Below are positions 37,353 to 46,005 of a stretch of 64,000 bases of DNA, piece after piece. Under the pieces are notes generated by a model, which did not search any database, was not told where the DNA came from, and saw only the letters and a program-made list of their open reading frames with translations. Numbering within the stretch: the stretch's first letter is position 1; the number at the start of each line of letters is the position of its first letter. The DNA is from Dyella jiangningensis (GTDB lineage Bacteria; Pseudomonadota; Gammaproteobacteria; Xanthomonadales; Rhodanobacteraceae): positions 4,204,772 through 4,268,771 of the forward strand of contig CP007444.1 in assembly GCA_000632805.1 (NCBI GenBank), written 5' to 3'. The translations under genes and the position numbers were made by a program.

Positions 37353-37730
37353 ATGGATACCGTCGTCCCCCTTCCCACCGTCCCCGACTATCGCAGCGCC
37401 GGTGCGCCGCTGGCCTTTACCGAGGCCGCCGCCCGCAAGGTGCACGAGCTGATCGTCGAGGAAGGCAACACGGAACTGAAGCTGCGCGTGTACATCACGG
37501 GTGGCGGCTGCTCCGGCTTCCAGTACGGCTTCACCTTCGATGAGGCACAGGCCGAGGACGATTTCGCGATCAACCGCGAAGGCGTCACGCTGCTGGTCGA
37601 CCCGCTGTCGCTGCAGTACCTCACCGGCGCCGAGATCGATTATTCGGAAAGCCTGAGCGGCTCGCAGTTCATCATCCGCAACCCCAACGCCAAGACCACG
37701 TGCGGCTGCGGCTCCTCTTTCTCCACCTGA
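37353..37730 (+). CDS. erpA: Iron-sulfur cluster insertion protein
   Basis: 125 residues of the A-type carrier family. It delivers [4Fe-4S] or [2Fe-2S] clusters to apoproteins, among them isoprenoid-pathway enzymes. The three ligand cysteines are in [12 protein letters not shown] and, near the C-terminus, [27 protein letters not shown] is typical of ErpA rather than IscA, as is the lack of neighbouring isc genes. The short spacing to nudC (13 bp) suggests co-transcription. Confidence 0.93.
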   Translation: MDTVVPLPTVPDYRSAGAPLAFTEAAARKVHELIVEEGNTELKLRVYITGGGCSGFQYGFTFDEAQAEDDFAINREGVTLLVDPLSLQYLTGAEIDYSESLSGSQFIIRNPNAKTTCGCGSSFST

Positions 37731-37743
37731 GCGCCGACGAGGC

Positions 37744-38727
37744 ATGGACCGCACTTCTACGCCGCGCCTCAACACCTTCGCGGGCTTAAGCCTCATCCTC
37801 GACCGGGTCGCCGAGAAGCGCGACGAGTCGTTGTGGGTGAACGAGCATGCCGTTTCCGAACACGCCCGCTACCTGCTGCTCGACGCGCTGGGCCAGACCT
37901 ACCTGCTGCCCGGCAGCGATGCGCTGCGCTGGCTGGACCGTGGCGAACGCGAGCGCCTGCTCGGCGAGCTCAAGGCGACCTTCCTCGGCTTTGCCGGCGA
38001 CCGGCCGCATTTCCTGCTGGCCGTCGACGACAACGAACAGGCTTCCACGCTGGAGACGACGCTCGGTGCGCGACGCGCCGGCCTGCGTGACGTCGGCCTG
38101 TTGCTCGCCTCCGACGAAGCGGGCCTGTTTGCGTATGCCAAGGGGCTGGCCCACTGGCAACGCGAAACCCGTTACTGCGCCTACTGCAGTTCGCCGCTGA
38201 TCCTGGTGGCCTCGGGCCATCGTGCGCAATGCACCAACGCCGCGTGTGGCCGCATGCATTTCCCGCGCACCGACGCGGCGGTCATCGTCATCGTGGAACA
38301 CGAAAACGCCTGCCTGCTCGGCCGGCAAGCCGGCTGGCCGAAGGGCCGCTATTCCACCCTGGCGGGCTTCGTGGAGCCCGGCGAAGCACTGGAAGACGCG
38401 GTACGACGCGAAGTCGCCGAGGAATCGGGCGTGATCGTCGGCGACGTGCACTACCACTCCTCGCAGCCCTGGCCGCTGCCGCAATCGCTGATGGTGGGCT
38501 TCACCGCCAAGGCCGTTTCTCGCGAGATCCGCCTGCGCGACCGCGAGCTGGAAGAAGCCCGCTGGTTCACGCCCGAAGACATCGTCAACGGACTGGCCGA
38601 CGGCAGCTTCCTGCCCTCGCTTCCGCTGTCCGTGTCCTATCGACTGCTGGAGCACTGGCTGAAGCAACGCGCGGGGCTGGATCTGGACACGTTAGTGGCG
38701 CAGGCGAAGCGCTCCCGTCCTTCGTAA
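37744..38727 (+). CDS. nudC: NAD(H) pyrophosphatase / RNA NAD decapping hydrolase
   Basis: 327 residues. Cleaves NADH to NMNH and AMP and removes NAD caps from RNA. It has the NUDIX-like N-terminal domain, a zinc ribbon with four cysteines (CAYCSSP and CTNAACGRMHFPR), the Nudix box GFVEPGEALEDAVRRE continuing EESG, and the NudC marker SQPWPLPQSLM just after. All diagnostic residues are present. It is followed directly by a REP-like repeat pair. Confidence 0.95.
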   Translation: MDRTSTPRLNTFAGLSLILDRVAEKRDESLWVNEHAVSEHARYLLLDALGQTYLLPGSDALRWLDRGERERLLGELKATFLGFAGDRPHFLLAVDDNEQASTLETTLGARRAGLRDVGLLLASDEAGLFAYAKGLAHWQRETRYCAYCSSPLILVASGHRAQCTNAACGRMHFPRTDAAVIVIVEHENACLLGRQAGWPKGRYSTLAGFVEPGEALEDAVRREVAEESGVIVGDVHYHSSQPWPLPQSLMVGFTAKAVSREIRLRDRELEEARWFTPEDIVNGLADGSFLPSLPLSVSYRLLEHWLKQRAGLDLDTLVAQAKRSRPS

Positions 38728-38734
38728 TCCATCT

Positions 38735-38840
38735 TGTGGGAGCGCACCCTGTGCGCGACGCGTGCCTAGCAAGGTGCGGCGATAATCGGTCGGCACGGTG
38801 ATGGTGTGCTCCGCGGTCGGGCACAGGGTGCGCTCCCACA
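38735..38840. repeat. Inverted pair of REP-like elements
   Basis: TGTGGGAGCGCACCCTGTGC(GCGAC) at 38735-38759 and its reverse complement at 38816-38840 match in 24 of 25 positions, with 56 bp between. Each copy also carries an internal GCGCACcctGTGCGC palindrome. The pair lies between nudC and ampE and could end transcription or recruit gyrase or IHF as BIMEs do. Confidence 0.8.
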
Positions 38841-38914
38841 GTCATCCTCGGGCTGTCCGCTGCTGGCCGTCACAGCCATGACCTACAATGCGGCCAACGA
38901 CCGGAGACCGTTTC

Positions 38915-39784
38915 ATGGCTGTCAGCCTGCTCACTGCCCTCATCGCACTCGGACTGGTGCATCTCGCGCCGCAATTGGTGCATTGGCGGGGTGACGGCGG
39001 CTTCCGCCGCTGGGTGACACAACTGGGCGACACCAGCGGGCCGGCGCGTGCAACGGTGACGTTGGGCGTACCCGTGGTGCTGTGCCTGCTGGTGGAATGG
39101 CTGATCAGCCTGCTGCCGGCCAGCGAACTGCTGCGCCTGATTTTTTCGTTGGTGGTGTTGCTGTATTGCTTCGGCCCCCATGCGTTCGAAGCGGACCTCG
39201 AAGCCATCATCAAGGCGCCCGACCAGCCCTCGCGCGAAGCCGCCGCACAGTCGCTTTCGGACGATGGCGATGCCGTGAGCTGGAACGCCATCGCGCTCGG
39301 CGAGGCCACGGCTTATGCCGCGCTGCGCCGTCGCTTCGGCGTGCTGCTGTGGTTCTTCGTGCTGGGTCCGGCGGGCGCATTGCTGTATCGCCTCGCGCAG
39401 ACGCTGGGCCGCGATCCGAGTCTGCGCGTGGACGCGGCTGCCCAGCGCGCGGCGCGCACCTTCGCCAACATCGCCGACTGGCTGCCGGCGCAGCTGATGG
39501 TGTTCACGCTGGCCCTGGTTGGCCATTGGGACGCAGTGATCGGCGCGTGGAAGCAGTGGCACCAGCAGCAGGCGCCGAACAGCTGGTACGTCGAAGGTCC
39601 GGGGTTCCTCGGCGCTGCGGCTCGGGCCGACGTGCAAGTGGATATCGAAGCCGGTGACGGCTATGCCGAGGAACGCACCGACACCATCGGCGAACTGATC
39701 CGTCTTCGCGGCGCCCTGCTTCGCGCGTTGCTCGCATGGCTGAGCGTGGTGGCGCTGATCGTGCTGGCAGGCTGGATGAGCTGA
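38915..39784 (+). CDS. ampE: AmpE-like inner-membrane protein
   Basis: 289 residues; ATG at 38915 follows CGGAGA at eight bases. A membrane protein of the AmpE/CobD-like family with about four hydrophobic segments (starting SLLTALIALGLVHLAP; VVLCLLVEWLISLLP; LLWFFVLGPAGALLY; ALLAWLSVVALIVLAG). The cytoplasmic stretch with SWNAIALGEATAYAALRRRF and the conserved GPAGALLYRL fit AmpE, named for its pairing with AmpD in beta-lactamase regulation. No ampD lies beside it, so a direct role in beta-lactamase induction is unproven. It is isolated between two REP-like pairs. Confidence 0.82.
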   Translation: MAVSLLTALIALGLVHLAPQLVHWRGDGGFRRWVTQLGDTSGPARATVTLGVPVVLCLLVEWLISLLPASELLRLIFSLVVLLYCFGPHAFEADLEAIIKAPDQPSREAAAQSLSDDGDAVSWNAIALGEATAYAALRRRFGVLLWFFVLGPAGALLYRLAQTLGRDPSLRVDAAAQRAARTFANIADWLPAQLMVFTLALVGHWDAVIGAWKQWHQQQAPNSWYVEGPGFLGAAARADVQVDIEAGDGYAEERTDTIGELIRLRGALLRALLAWLSVVALIVLAGWMS

Positions 39785-39795
39785 CCGTCGGCATC

Positions 39796-39877
39796 TGTGG
39801 ATGCACACCCTGTGCGCGACACCAGCCGGTGCGGCGAGCCTGCAACGTTGCGGTCGCGCACACGGTGCGCTCCCACA
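39796..39877. repeat. Second inverted pair of REP-like elements
   Basis: Copies at 39796-39820 (22 of 25 to the unit) and, inverted, at 39853-39877 (24 of 25), 32 bp apart. The spacer shares GGTGCGGCGA with the spacer of the first pair, so the whole composite is related and not only the ends. Confidence 0.78.
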
Positions 39878-39952
39878 AGAAAAAGCTACCGTAGCGCAGG
39901 CAGGAGCACCGCTCGGGTGTACCTTCTCACCGACGCGACGATCCCTGTAGCA

Positions 39953-40020
39953 GCGCACCCAGTACGCGAAAAGCCTACCAAGCGGGACGCCCATCCTCTG
40001 CGGTCGCGCACCGGGCGCAC
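39953..40020. repeat. Degenerate third REP-like pair
   Basis: CAGCGCACCCAGTACGCGA at 39953-39971 matches the inner part of the unit at 16 of 19, and GTCGCGCACCGGGCGCACC from 40003 is an inverted, decayed half. It lies just after the stop side of the MFS-acyltransferase gene. Confidence 0.45.
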
Positions 40021-40041
40021 CCCTGCATCGCGGGTCCAGCG

Positions 40042-41916
40042 CTAGGCGAAATCGCCGCGCAACCCGCGCACCTGCTCCTCCAGCGTCGCCATGCGTGCAT
40101 CCAGCGGTGCAATGGGTGCACCCGCCACCAGTTCCACACGCGCGCGGAATCGCCGCGGCAAGCGCGCACGGTGCAGCATCGAATCGCGACGGCTCCACAC
40201 GCTGCCCCACAGGCCGCGCAAGGCGAGCGGCACCACCGGCACCGGCCGTCGTTCGAGGATGCGCGCCACGCCTGGACGGAACGGCGCGATAGCGCCGTCA
40301 CGCGTCAGGCCGCCTTCGGGAAAGATGCACACCAGTTCGCCATCCGCCAGCGCGGCGTCGACCTCTTCGTACGCGCGCTGCAGCACGACGGGGTCTTCCT
40401 TCTGTCCCGCGATGGGTATCGCCTTGGCCGTGCGGAACACGAAGTTCAGCACCGGGATGTTGAAGATCTTGTAGTACATGACGAAACGCGCAGGGCGGCG
40501 CAGGTTCGCCATCAGCAGCAGTGGGTCCATGAAGCTGACGTGGTTGCACACGAGCAGGGCCGAGCCTTCTTCCGGAATCTGCTCCAGCCCGTCGACGCGC
40601 ACGCGATACAGCGTGTTCACCAGCACCCAGGTGATGAAGCGCATCAGGAATTCGGGCACCAGCGTGAAGATGTAAACCGCCACGAACACGTTGAGCACGG
40701 CGGCCGCGAGGAAGATCTGCACCGCGGTGAGCCCCAATGCGCCGAGCGCCAGCCCGAAACCCGCGGCCAGGCATATCAGCAGCGCGTTGAGAATGTTGTT
40801 GCCCGCGATCACGCGCGACAGCCGCTCGCGAGGCGTGCGCGCCTGCACGTAGGCGAATAGCGGCACGACGTAGAAACCGCTGAACACACCGATCAGCGTG
40901 AGATCCAGCACGACGCGCCAGCTGCCGGCGGCGCGCAGGAAGCCGAGCCAGTCCAGCCCGTGCACGCTGGCCAGATGCGGATGCGCGAAGTACAAATCCA
41001 CGCCAAAGGCCGTGAGGCCAAACGCACCCAGCGGCACCAGGCCCACTTCCACGCGCCGTCCGGACATGCGCTCGCACAACAAGGCGCCAACGCCCGTGCC
41101 CAGGGAGAACAGTGTGAGCACCAGTGTATTCACCGATCCATCGCCGCCCAGGTTCATGCGCGTGTAGTTGGGCAGCTGCGCCACCAGCACCGTGCCGAAA
41201 AACCAGAACCACGAAATGCCGAGCACCGCGTTGAACACCTTGCGATCTTCGCGCGTGATGCCCAGCACGCGCGCCGTCTCGGTGAGCGGATTCCAGTTGA
41301 ACACCAGATCGGGCGCGGTGGCCGGCGCGGGCGGAATGCGGCGACTGGCGAGATAGCCCAGCACGGCAATGAGGATGGTCGCCGACGACGCCGCGACCGG
41401 CCCATAGCCGGCAATGAGCATCAGCGAGTTGCCCGCGATCATGCCGACCAGCATGGCCAGCTGCGTGCCCATTTCCACCAGGCCATTGCCGCCTACCAAC
41501 TCTTCCTGTTTCAACGCCTGCGGCAGGATCGCGTACTTGATCGGACCGAAGGTGGTCGAATGCAGTCCCATGAGAAACAGCACCACCAGCAGCAGCGTGG
41601 TGTGGTGCGTATAGAAGCCGATCGCGGCGATCAGCATCGCGGCGATCTCGAACAGCTTCACGTAGCGGATGATGCGCGATTTCTCGTATTTCTCCGCCAG
41701 CTGCCCCGCGGTGGCCGAGAACAGGAAATAGGGCAGGATGAACAGTGCCGGCGCCAGGTTGGTATAGAGCGACACCGTGTGGTCATCCAGCCCCATCTGG
41801 AACGCCACCAGCATGACCATCGCGTTACGGAACGCGTTGTCATTGAATGCGCCCAGGGCCTGCGTCCAGAAGAACGGGGCGAAACGGCGGCTTCCCAGCA
41901 GTTGGAACTGGCTCAT
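40042..41916 (-). CDS. Lysophospholipid transporter (LplT-like) fused to PlsC acyltransferase
   Basis: 624 residues. Residues about 1-410 are an MFS permease of the LplT type (FFWTQALGAFNDNAFRNAM at the N-terminus is diagnostic). Residues about 430-624 are a PlsC acyltransferase with the catalytic HX4D in CNHVSFMDPLLL and FPEGGLTRDG. Such proteins flip lysophospholipid across the inner membrane and re-acylate it, saving damaged phosphatidylethanolamine. In E. coli the acyltransferase domain is joined to an acyl-ACP synthetase domain (Aas); here the protein ends right after PlsC with a normal tail, so that third domain is absent. The donor must come from acyl-ACP or acyl-CoA made elsewhere. 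It could also act as a general 1-acylglycerol-phosphate acyltransferase. Confidence 0.9.
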   Translation of the reverse strand: MSQFQLLGSRRFAPFFWTQALGAFNDNAFRNAMVMLVAFQMGLDDHTVSLYTNLAPALFILPYFLFSATAGQLAEKYEKSRIIRYVKLFEIAAMLIAAIGFYTHHTTLLLVVLFLMGLHSTTFGPIKYAILPQALKQEELVGGNGLVEMGTQLAMLVGMIAGNSLMLIAGYGPVAASSATILIAVLGYLASRRIPPAPATAPDLVFNWNPLTETARVLGITREDRKVFNAVLGISWFWFFGTVLVAQLPNYTRMNLGGDGSVNTLVLTLFSLGTGVGALLCERMSGRRVEVGLVPLGAFGLTAFGVDLYFAHPHLASVHGLDWLGFLRAAGSWRVVLDLTLIGVFSGFYVVPLFAYVQARTPRERLSRVIAGNNILNALLICLAAGFGLALGALGLTAVQIFLAAAVLNVFVAVYIFTLVPEFLMRFITWVLVNTLYRVRVDGLEQIPEEGSALLVCNHVSFMDPLLLMANLRRPARFVMYYKIFNIPVLNFVFRTAKAIPIAGQKEDPVVLQRAYEEVDAALADGELVCIFPEGGLTRDGAIAPFRPGVARILERRPVPVVPLALRGLWGSVWSRRDSMLHRARLPRRFRARVELVAGAPIAPLDARMATLEEQVRGLRGDFA

Positions 41917-42076
41917 GCGATTCCCTGGCGTGACGGCGCCGCAAGCCTAGCGCGAAACCAGGACGTCCACATCCGAATGGCACATGCCGGTGAATGGCAA
42001 ACACGGCAGTTTTCAATCGCACCATCTGCCCGTTCAATCCACGACACCCCAGTCGGATCATCCACGGAGAAGCGAC

Positions 42077-42562
42077 ATGGCAAACCCAGCAAAGAACACG
42101 GTATGTCTCTGGTTCGATGGCGACGCCGAGGACGCGGCGCGTTTTTATGCCGCGACCTTTCCCGATTCCTCGGTTGGCGCGGTGCACCGTGCTCCAGGCG
42201 ACTACCCGGCAGGACAGCAGGGCAACGTGTTGACGGTCGAGTTCACCGTGATGGGCATCCCGTGCATCGGGCTCAACGGCGGGCCCATGTTCAAGCACAG
42301 CGAAGCCTTCTCGTTCCAGGTGGCGACCCAGGATCAGGCTGAAACCGATCGCTACTGGAACGCGATCGTCGGCAACGGCGGCCAGGAGAGCGACTGCGGC
42401 TGGTGCAAGGACAGGTGGGGTCTGTCATGGCAGATCACGCCGGTCGCGTTGATCAAGGCGTTCACCGATCCCGACCGCGTCGCCGCCAAGCGTGCGTTCG
42501 ATGCCATGATGACGATGAGGAAAATCGACATCGCCACCATCGAAGCGGCGCATCGCGGGTAA
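42077..42562 (+). CDS. VOC-fold protein (PhnB/3-demethylubiquinone methyltransferase-like)
   Basis: 161 residues from ATG 42077 (GGAGAAG upstream). It belongs to the vicinal-oxygen-chelate group often mislabelled 3-demethylubiquinone-9 methyltransferase: CLWFDGDAEDAARFYAATFP, FTVMGIPCIGLNGGPMFKH, CGWCKDRWGLSWQI and ending in AFDAMMTMRKIDIATIEAA are the standard landmarks. No methyltransferase motif is present, and the enzymatic role of this subgroup is not established. It opens a run of small same-strand genes. Confidence 0.88.
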   Translation: MANPAKNTVCLWFDGDAEDAARFYAATFPDSSVGAVHRAPGDYPAGQQGNVLTVEFTVMGIPCIGLNGGPMFKHSEAFSFQVATQDQAETDRYWNAIVGNGGQESDCGWCKDRWGLSWQITPVALIKAFTDPDRVAAKRAFDAMMTMRKIDIATIEAAHRG

Positions 42563-42708
42563 GTGGCGCGCCAGCCTGCGCATGACGACATCGCCCCATG
42601 CAATGTTGCGGAACGTCATGGTCATCCAGGCCATTACGCAAGGCTGGTGTTCTTCGATGACCATAGCCCGAGTCATTCAAACGCGTATCGCGGATCAAAG
42701 GATTGCCC

Positions 42709-43233
42709 ATGACAGCCTCCCATCGTCGTCCCCAGGTTTGCGTGCTGGGCAGCGCGGAACCGGGATCCGCCGCTTACGAGCTCGCCGCTGAGGCAGGCGC
42801 ACTGCTTGCCAGGCTGGGCATCACCGTCGTGAGCGGTTGTGGAAGTCCGGCGACGCGCGTGGCGGCGGAGCGCGCCATCGGCGCCGGTGGCCTGGTGGTC
42901 AGTATTGTCCCTCCCGACCACATGCCTGCCCCGGACTGGCCAGCTACCGTCGTCATCCCATGCGGCATGGGCGATGCGCGCAACCTGCTGATGGCACTTG
43001 CCGGCGATGCGTGCATCGTCATCGGCGGTCGCGCGGGCACGATCTCTGAAGTCTGCCTGGCCTGGCTGCACAAGCGGCCGTTGCTTCCCTTAGTGGGCTG
43101 CGGCGGCTGGTCCGACGAGCTGCCCTCGAATCCGCCGGACGAGCGGCAGAACTCACCCATATTGCCCTGGAACTCGACGGCGGATCTGGAACGGCAACTT
43201 CACGCCCTTGGCCTCGTGCACGCTCGCGCATAG
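42709..43233 (+). CDS. SLOG/LOG-like nucleotide-binding protein
   Basis: 174 residues from ATG 42709 (a TTG two codons earlier is possible). A Rossmann-like protein of the family once called lysine decarboxylase-like: QVCVLGSAEPGSAAYELA at the N-terminus, VVSGCGSPATRVAAERA and ACIVIGGRAGTISEVCLAW, where the GG-GT-E pattern forms the phosphate-binding part. LOG enzymes of this fold release cytokinin bases or hydrolyse nucleotide 5'-monophosphates, but the PGGxGTxxE motif is altered to IGGRAGTISE and the first motif differs, so the substrate is unknown. TIGR00725-type proteins are the closest guess. Confidence 0.72.
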   Translation: MTASHRRPQVCVLGSAEPGSAAYELAAEAGALLARLGITVVSGCGSPATRVAAERAIGAGGLVVSIVPPDHMPAPDWPATVVIPCGMGDARNLLMALAGDACIVIGGRAGTISEVCLAWLHKRPLLPLVGCGGWSDELPSNPPDERQNSPILPWNSTADLERQLHALGLVHARA

Positions 43234-43286
43234 CGCGACGCGATGGGCCCGGCTTCAACCGCGTCAACGATCCGACGAGGCAACCT

Positions 43287-43688
43287 ATGCCACGAACAGC
43301 AGCCTGCACTTGCGGCCAGCTTCGCATCGAAGTCGACGGCGGACCACGCGGCGTTGGCATCTGCCACTGCCTTGCCTGCCAGCAGCGCACCGGCAGCGTG
43401 TTCGCCGCCCTGGCGAGTTTCACGGCACCCTTCCGCGTCACGGGCACGGCCACCGAATACGTACGTACGGGTGACCAGGGTGCGCGATTCCGCTTTCGAT
43501 TCTGTCCGATATGCGGAACCACGCTGTTCCACACCGAAGAAGGCGAAGCGGAAAGCGTGAGCGTCGCGGTGGGAGCATTCGCCGATCCGGCGTTTCCCGC
43601 CCCCACGGTTTCCGTCTACGACTGCCGGCGCCATCCGTGGGTGACCTTGCCGCCCGGAACCACAGCGTTTGACAAGGATCCGCCGTAA
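43287..43688 (+). CDS. GFA (CENP-V/GFA fold) zinc protein
   Basis: 133 residues. Zinc-binding fold of the glutathione-dependent formaldehyde-activating enzyme family: cysteines in ACTCGQLRIEV, CHCLACQQRTGSVF and FCPICGTTLFHTEE. The family name reflects one member; most relatives, including this one, have no proven link to formaldehyde. A cytoplasmic detoxification role is only a default. It is 53 bp after the SLOG gene on the same strand. Confidence 0.88.
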   Translation: MPRTAACTCGQLRIEVDGGPRGVGICHCLACQQRTGSVFAALASFTAPFRVTGTATEYVRTGDQGARFRFRFCPICGTTLFHTEEGEAESVSVAVGAFADPAFPAPTVSVYDCRRHPWVTLPPGTTAFDKDPP

Positions 43689-43828
43689 TCCATAGCCATG
43701 ATCGCTGGTGTCATGGGCACGCGGTTCTCCCGTCCCATGCCGTGATCACGCACGCATCAAACGATGGACACATCGCCATGACTGGCCTCGCGCTAGTGAT
43801 GCATGGTCTTCACTCGATCCGTACGCCC

Positions 43829-44173
43829 ATGGCAACACGCACTCGCCACCCCCACTCTCCGCGCGGCAAGCGCCGCTGGTCCAAACACGTCATGGAAACC
43901 AGCGACGCACTCGACCTCAAGTCGGGCATGTTCACCCAGCACGACCCCAAGGACATCGCCCAATCGCTCAAGGCGTCGGCCGAGCACAGCAAGCGGCGAA
44001 AGTCCTCGCCGTTCCGCTCGGCGATGTCGATGCTGAACTTCTACATCAACCGTGGGGGACGACAGTTGCCTGCGCAGCAGAAGAAGCACCTGGAAGACGC
44101 AAAGGACGAGTTGCGCGCGTTGTTTGGACGGCCGCGGCGGCGGCCTGGCCGCCGCGCGAAGAAGCGTGCCTAG
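43829..44173 (+). CDS. DUF3175 protein
   Basis: 114 residues if the ATG at 43829 is used; the open frame begins further upstream but without matching family sequence. RGKRRWSKHVMETSDALDLK and GMFTQHDPKDIAQSLKAS are the DUF3175 core. The protein is basic, with a Lys/Arg-rich C-terminal tail (RPRRRPGRRAKKRA), which suggests nucleic acid binding, but no function is established. Confidence 0.82.
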   Translation: MATRTRHPHSPRGKRRWSKHVMETSDALDLKSGMFTQHDPKDIAQSLKASAEHSKRRKSSPFRSAMSMLNFYINRGGRQLPAQQKKHLEDAKDELRALFGRPRRRPGRRAKKRA

Positions 44174-44251
44174 GCAGGCATCGACGTCCGGTGTCGAAAT
44201 CGGCGATGCTCGCTCGTCGTAAGCAGGAACCCCCACGATAGCGAGCGGATC

Positions 44252-44899
44252 ATGTCGAAACTTCGCGTACAGAGCTTTGGCCTGTCACTGGACGGCTACG
44301 GCGCCGGCCCGCAACAAAGCCTTGACCATCCGCTGGGCGTAGGCGGACCGGAAATCATGCAATGGTTCTTCCCCACGCAACTGTGGCAGTCGATGAACGG
44401 CGATGGGCATGGTGAGACCGGCGTCGACAACACCGTGGCGGAAGAAGGCTTCAAGAACATCGGCGCCTGGATTCTCGGACGCAACATGTTCGGCCCGGTG
44501 CGCGGTCCCTGGCCGGATGAAAGCTGGCGTGGCTGGTGGGGTGAAGAGCCGCCGTATCACGTTCCGGTATTCGTGCTGACACATCACCCGCGGCCCTCGC
44601 TCACGATGGCCGGTGGCACGACGTTTCATTTCGTCACCGAAGGCATCCACGCCGCGCTGGCGCAGGCGAAGGCGGCGGCGGGCGATCTCGACGTGCGGCT
44701 CGGTGGCGGCGTGGCCACGGTGCGCCAGTACCTGCAGGCCCAGCTGATCGATGAGCTGCACCTCGCCATTCGTCCGATGCTGCTGGGTTCGGGCGAGAAC
44801 CTCTTTCGGGATATCGACCTGCGTGCACTCGGCTACGAATGCCATCGCAGCATGCCTGGCGAGCGCGCACAGCACGTGTTCCTGCGCAAGCGATCGTGA
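44252..44899 (+). CDS. Dihydrofolate reductase-like / RibD C-terminal domain protein
   Basis: 215 residues. The fold is that of bacterial RibD reductase and DHFR: VQSFGLSLDGYGAGPQQSLD at the start, WILGRNMFGPVRGPW, PVFVLTHHPR and VRLGGGVATVRQYLQAQLID near the NADPH-binding loop. These stand-alone proteins probably reduce a small substrate with NADPH; the substrate is not known. They are common beside SRPBCC and VOC genes, as here (followed by two SRPBCC genes). Confidence 0.87.
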   Translation: MSKLRVQSFGLSLDGYGAGPQQSLDHPLGVGGPEIMQWFFPTQLWQSMNGDGHGETGVDNTVAEEGFKNIGAWILGRNMFGPVRGPWPDESWRGWWGEEPPYHVPVFVLTHHPRPSLTMAGGTTFHFVTEGIHAALAQAKAAAGDLDVRLGGGVATVRQYLQAQLIDELHLAIRPMLLGSGENLFRDIDLRALGYECHRSMPGERAQHVFLRKRS

Positions 44900-44999
44900 G
44901 ATGGCGTGGGTCGGTGTCGATATGCCGGCCGATCGATCGTCGTTGAAGTACCAGCGCGGCAAGAGCCCCTGGTTTCCCGAACAACCCAAGGAGAACGTC

Positions 45000-45446
45000 A
45001 TGGCCGGCAACACCGTCAAGCTTCACCGTGTATTGCGCACCACGCCCGAAAAGATCTTTCGCGCCTTTACGGACGTGGACGCCATGGCGCGGTGGCTTCC
45101 GCCCAACGGCTTTACCGGCAAGGTGCACGAGATGGACGCCAAGGTCGGCGGCAGTTACCGCATGTCGTTCACGAACTTCAGCACCGGGCATAGCCATGCC
45201 TTTGGCGGCACCTACCGCGAACTCGTGCCGGGCGAACGCATCCGCTACACGGCCACGTTCGACGACCCGAACCTGCCTGGCGACATGCAGACCACCGTCA
45301 CGTTGCGCAAGGTGTCGTGCGGCACGGAAATCCATGTCGTGCAGGAAGGGATACCGGAGGTCATTCCTGTTGAAGGCTGCTACCTGGGCTGGCAGGAATC
45401 GCTGCTTCACCTGGCTGCGCTGGTCGAGCCGGAGATCCCGGGCTGA
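45000..45446 (+). CDS. SRPBCC (AHSA1-like) protein
   Basis: 148 residues from ATG 45000 with AAGGAGAA upstream. START-like helix-grip fold of the activator of Hsp90 ATPase 1-like group: VKLHRVLRTTPEKIFRAFTD, MARWLPPNGFTGKVHEMD and LGWQESLLHLAALVEPEIPG. Such proteins bind hydrophobic small molecules in a cavity; ligand unknown. It lies about 100 bp after the DHFR-like gene. Confidence 0.88.
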   Translation: MAGNTVKLHRVLRTTPEKIFRAFTDVDAMARWLPPNGFTGKVHEMDAKVGGSYRMSFTNFSTGHSHAFGGTYRELVPGERIRYTATFDDPNLPGDMQTTVTLRKVSCGTEIHVVQEGIPEVIPVEGCYLGWQESLLHLAALVEPEIPG

Positions 45447-45495
45447 GCGAGGGCAAGCGTGGCATCGCGCGCCTCCACCCACAGAAGGACTTGTC

Positions 45496-45903
45496 ATGTG
45501 GACGCATGAAGAGAGCATTGCTATCCGTGCCACGCCGGCGCGCGTCTGGGCGCTGTTTGCAGACGTACCTGGATGGAAGCATTGGAACGGCGGCATTGAC
45601 CGGATCGAACTGCACGGCGCTTTCGCGGCCGGTTCAACCTTCACCATGCAGCCGCCGGGTTCGGACGCTTTCGTCAGCACGCTCATCGATGTTCGTGAGC
45701 ATGAGGGTTTCACCGACGAGACCGTAATCGATGGCACGCGCGTGGTCGTCGAACATCGCATCGAAGCAACCTCGGCGAGCGACGTACGCGTCACCTACCG
45801 CACGCGCATCACCGGCCCGTCGGCTGACGCGTTTGGTCCCGCGGTGACCGGGGACTTCGGTGACGTGCTGCAAGGACTCAAGAGATTGGCGGAACAACGC
45901 TGA
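45496..45903 (+). CDS. SRPBCC family protein (polyketide cyclase-like)
   Basis: 135 residues from ATG 45496. Same helix-grip fold but a different subgroup from its neighbour: SIAIRATPARVWALFADVPG, WKHWNGGIDRIEL, VEHRIEATSASDVRVTYR and a C-terminal helix DVLQGLKRLAEQR. Ligand and role unknown. It ends the run of small soluble genes and is followed by a strong bidirectional terminator shared with purD. Confidence 0.87.
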   Translation: MWTHEESIAIRATPARVWALFADVPGWKHWNGGIDRIELHGAFAAGSTFTMQPPGSDAFVSTLIDVREHEGFTDETVIDGTRVVVEHRIEATSASDVRVTYRTRITGPSADAFGPAVTGDFGDVLQGLKRLAEQR

Positions 45904-45953
45904 CGCTGCACGTGGTGCTCGCCCAGTTCGCCTCCGTATATGGCCGCCCCGGC

Positions 45954-45989
45954 CAACAAAAAGCCCGGCAACGGCCGGGCTTTTTGTTG
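45954..45989. terminator. Bidirectional intrinsic terminator
   Basis: A perfect 16-bp stem (CAACAAAAAGCCCGGC with GCCGGGCTTTTTGTTG) and a 4-nt loop. It has A-runs on one side and T-runs on the other, so it serves both the SRPBCC gene from the left and purD from the right. Confidence 0.93.
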
Positions 45990-46005
45990 CGGCGAAGGCC
46001 GTGGC

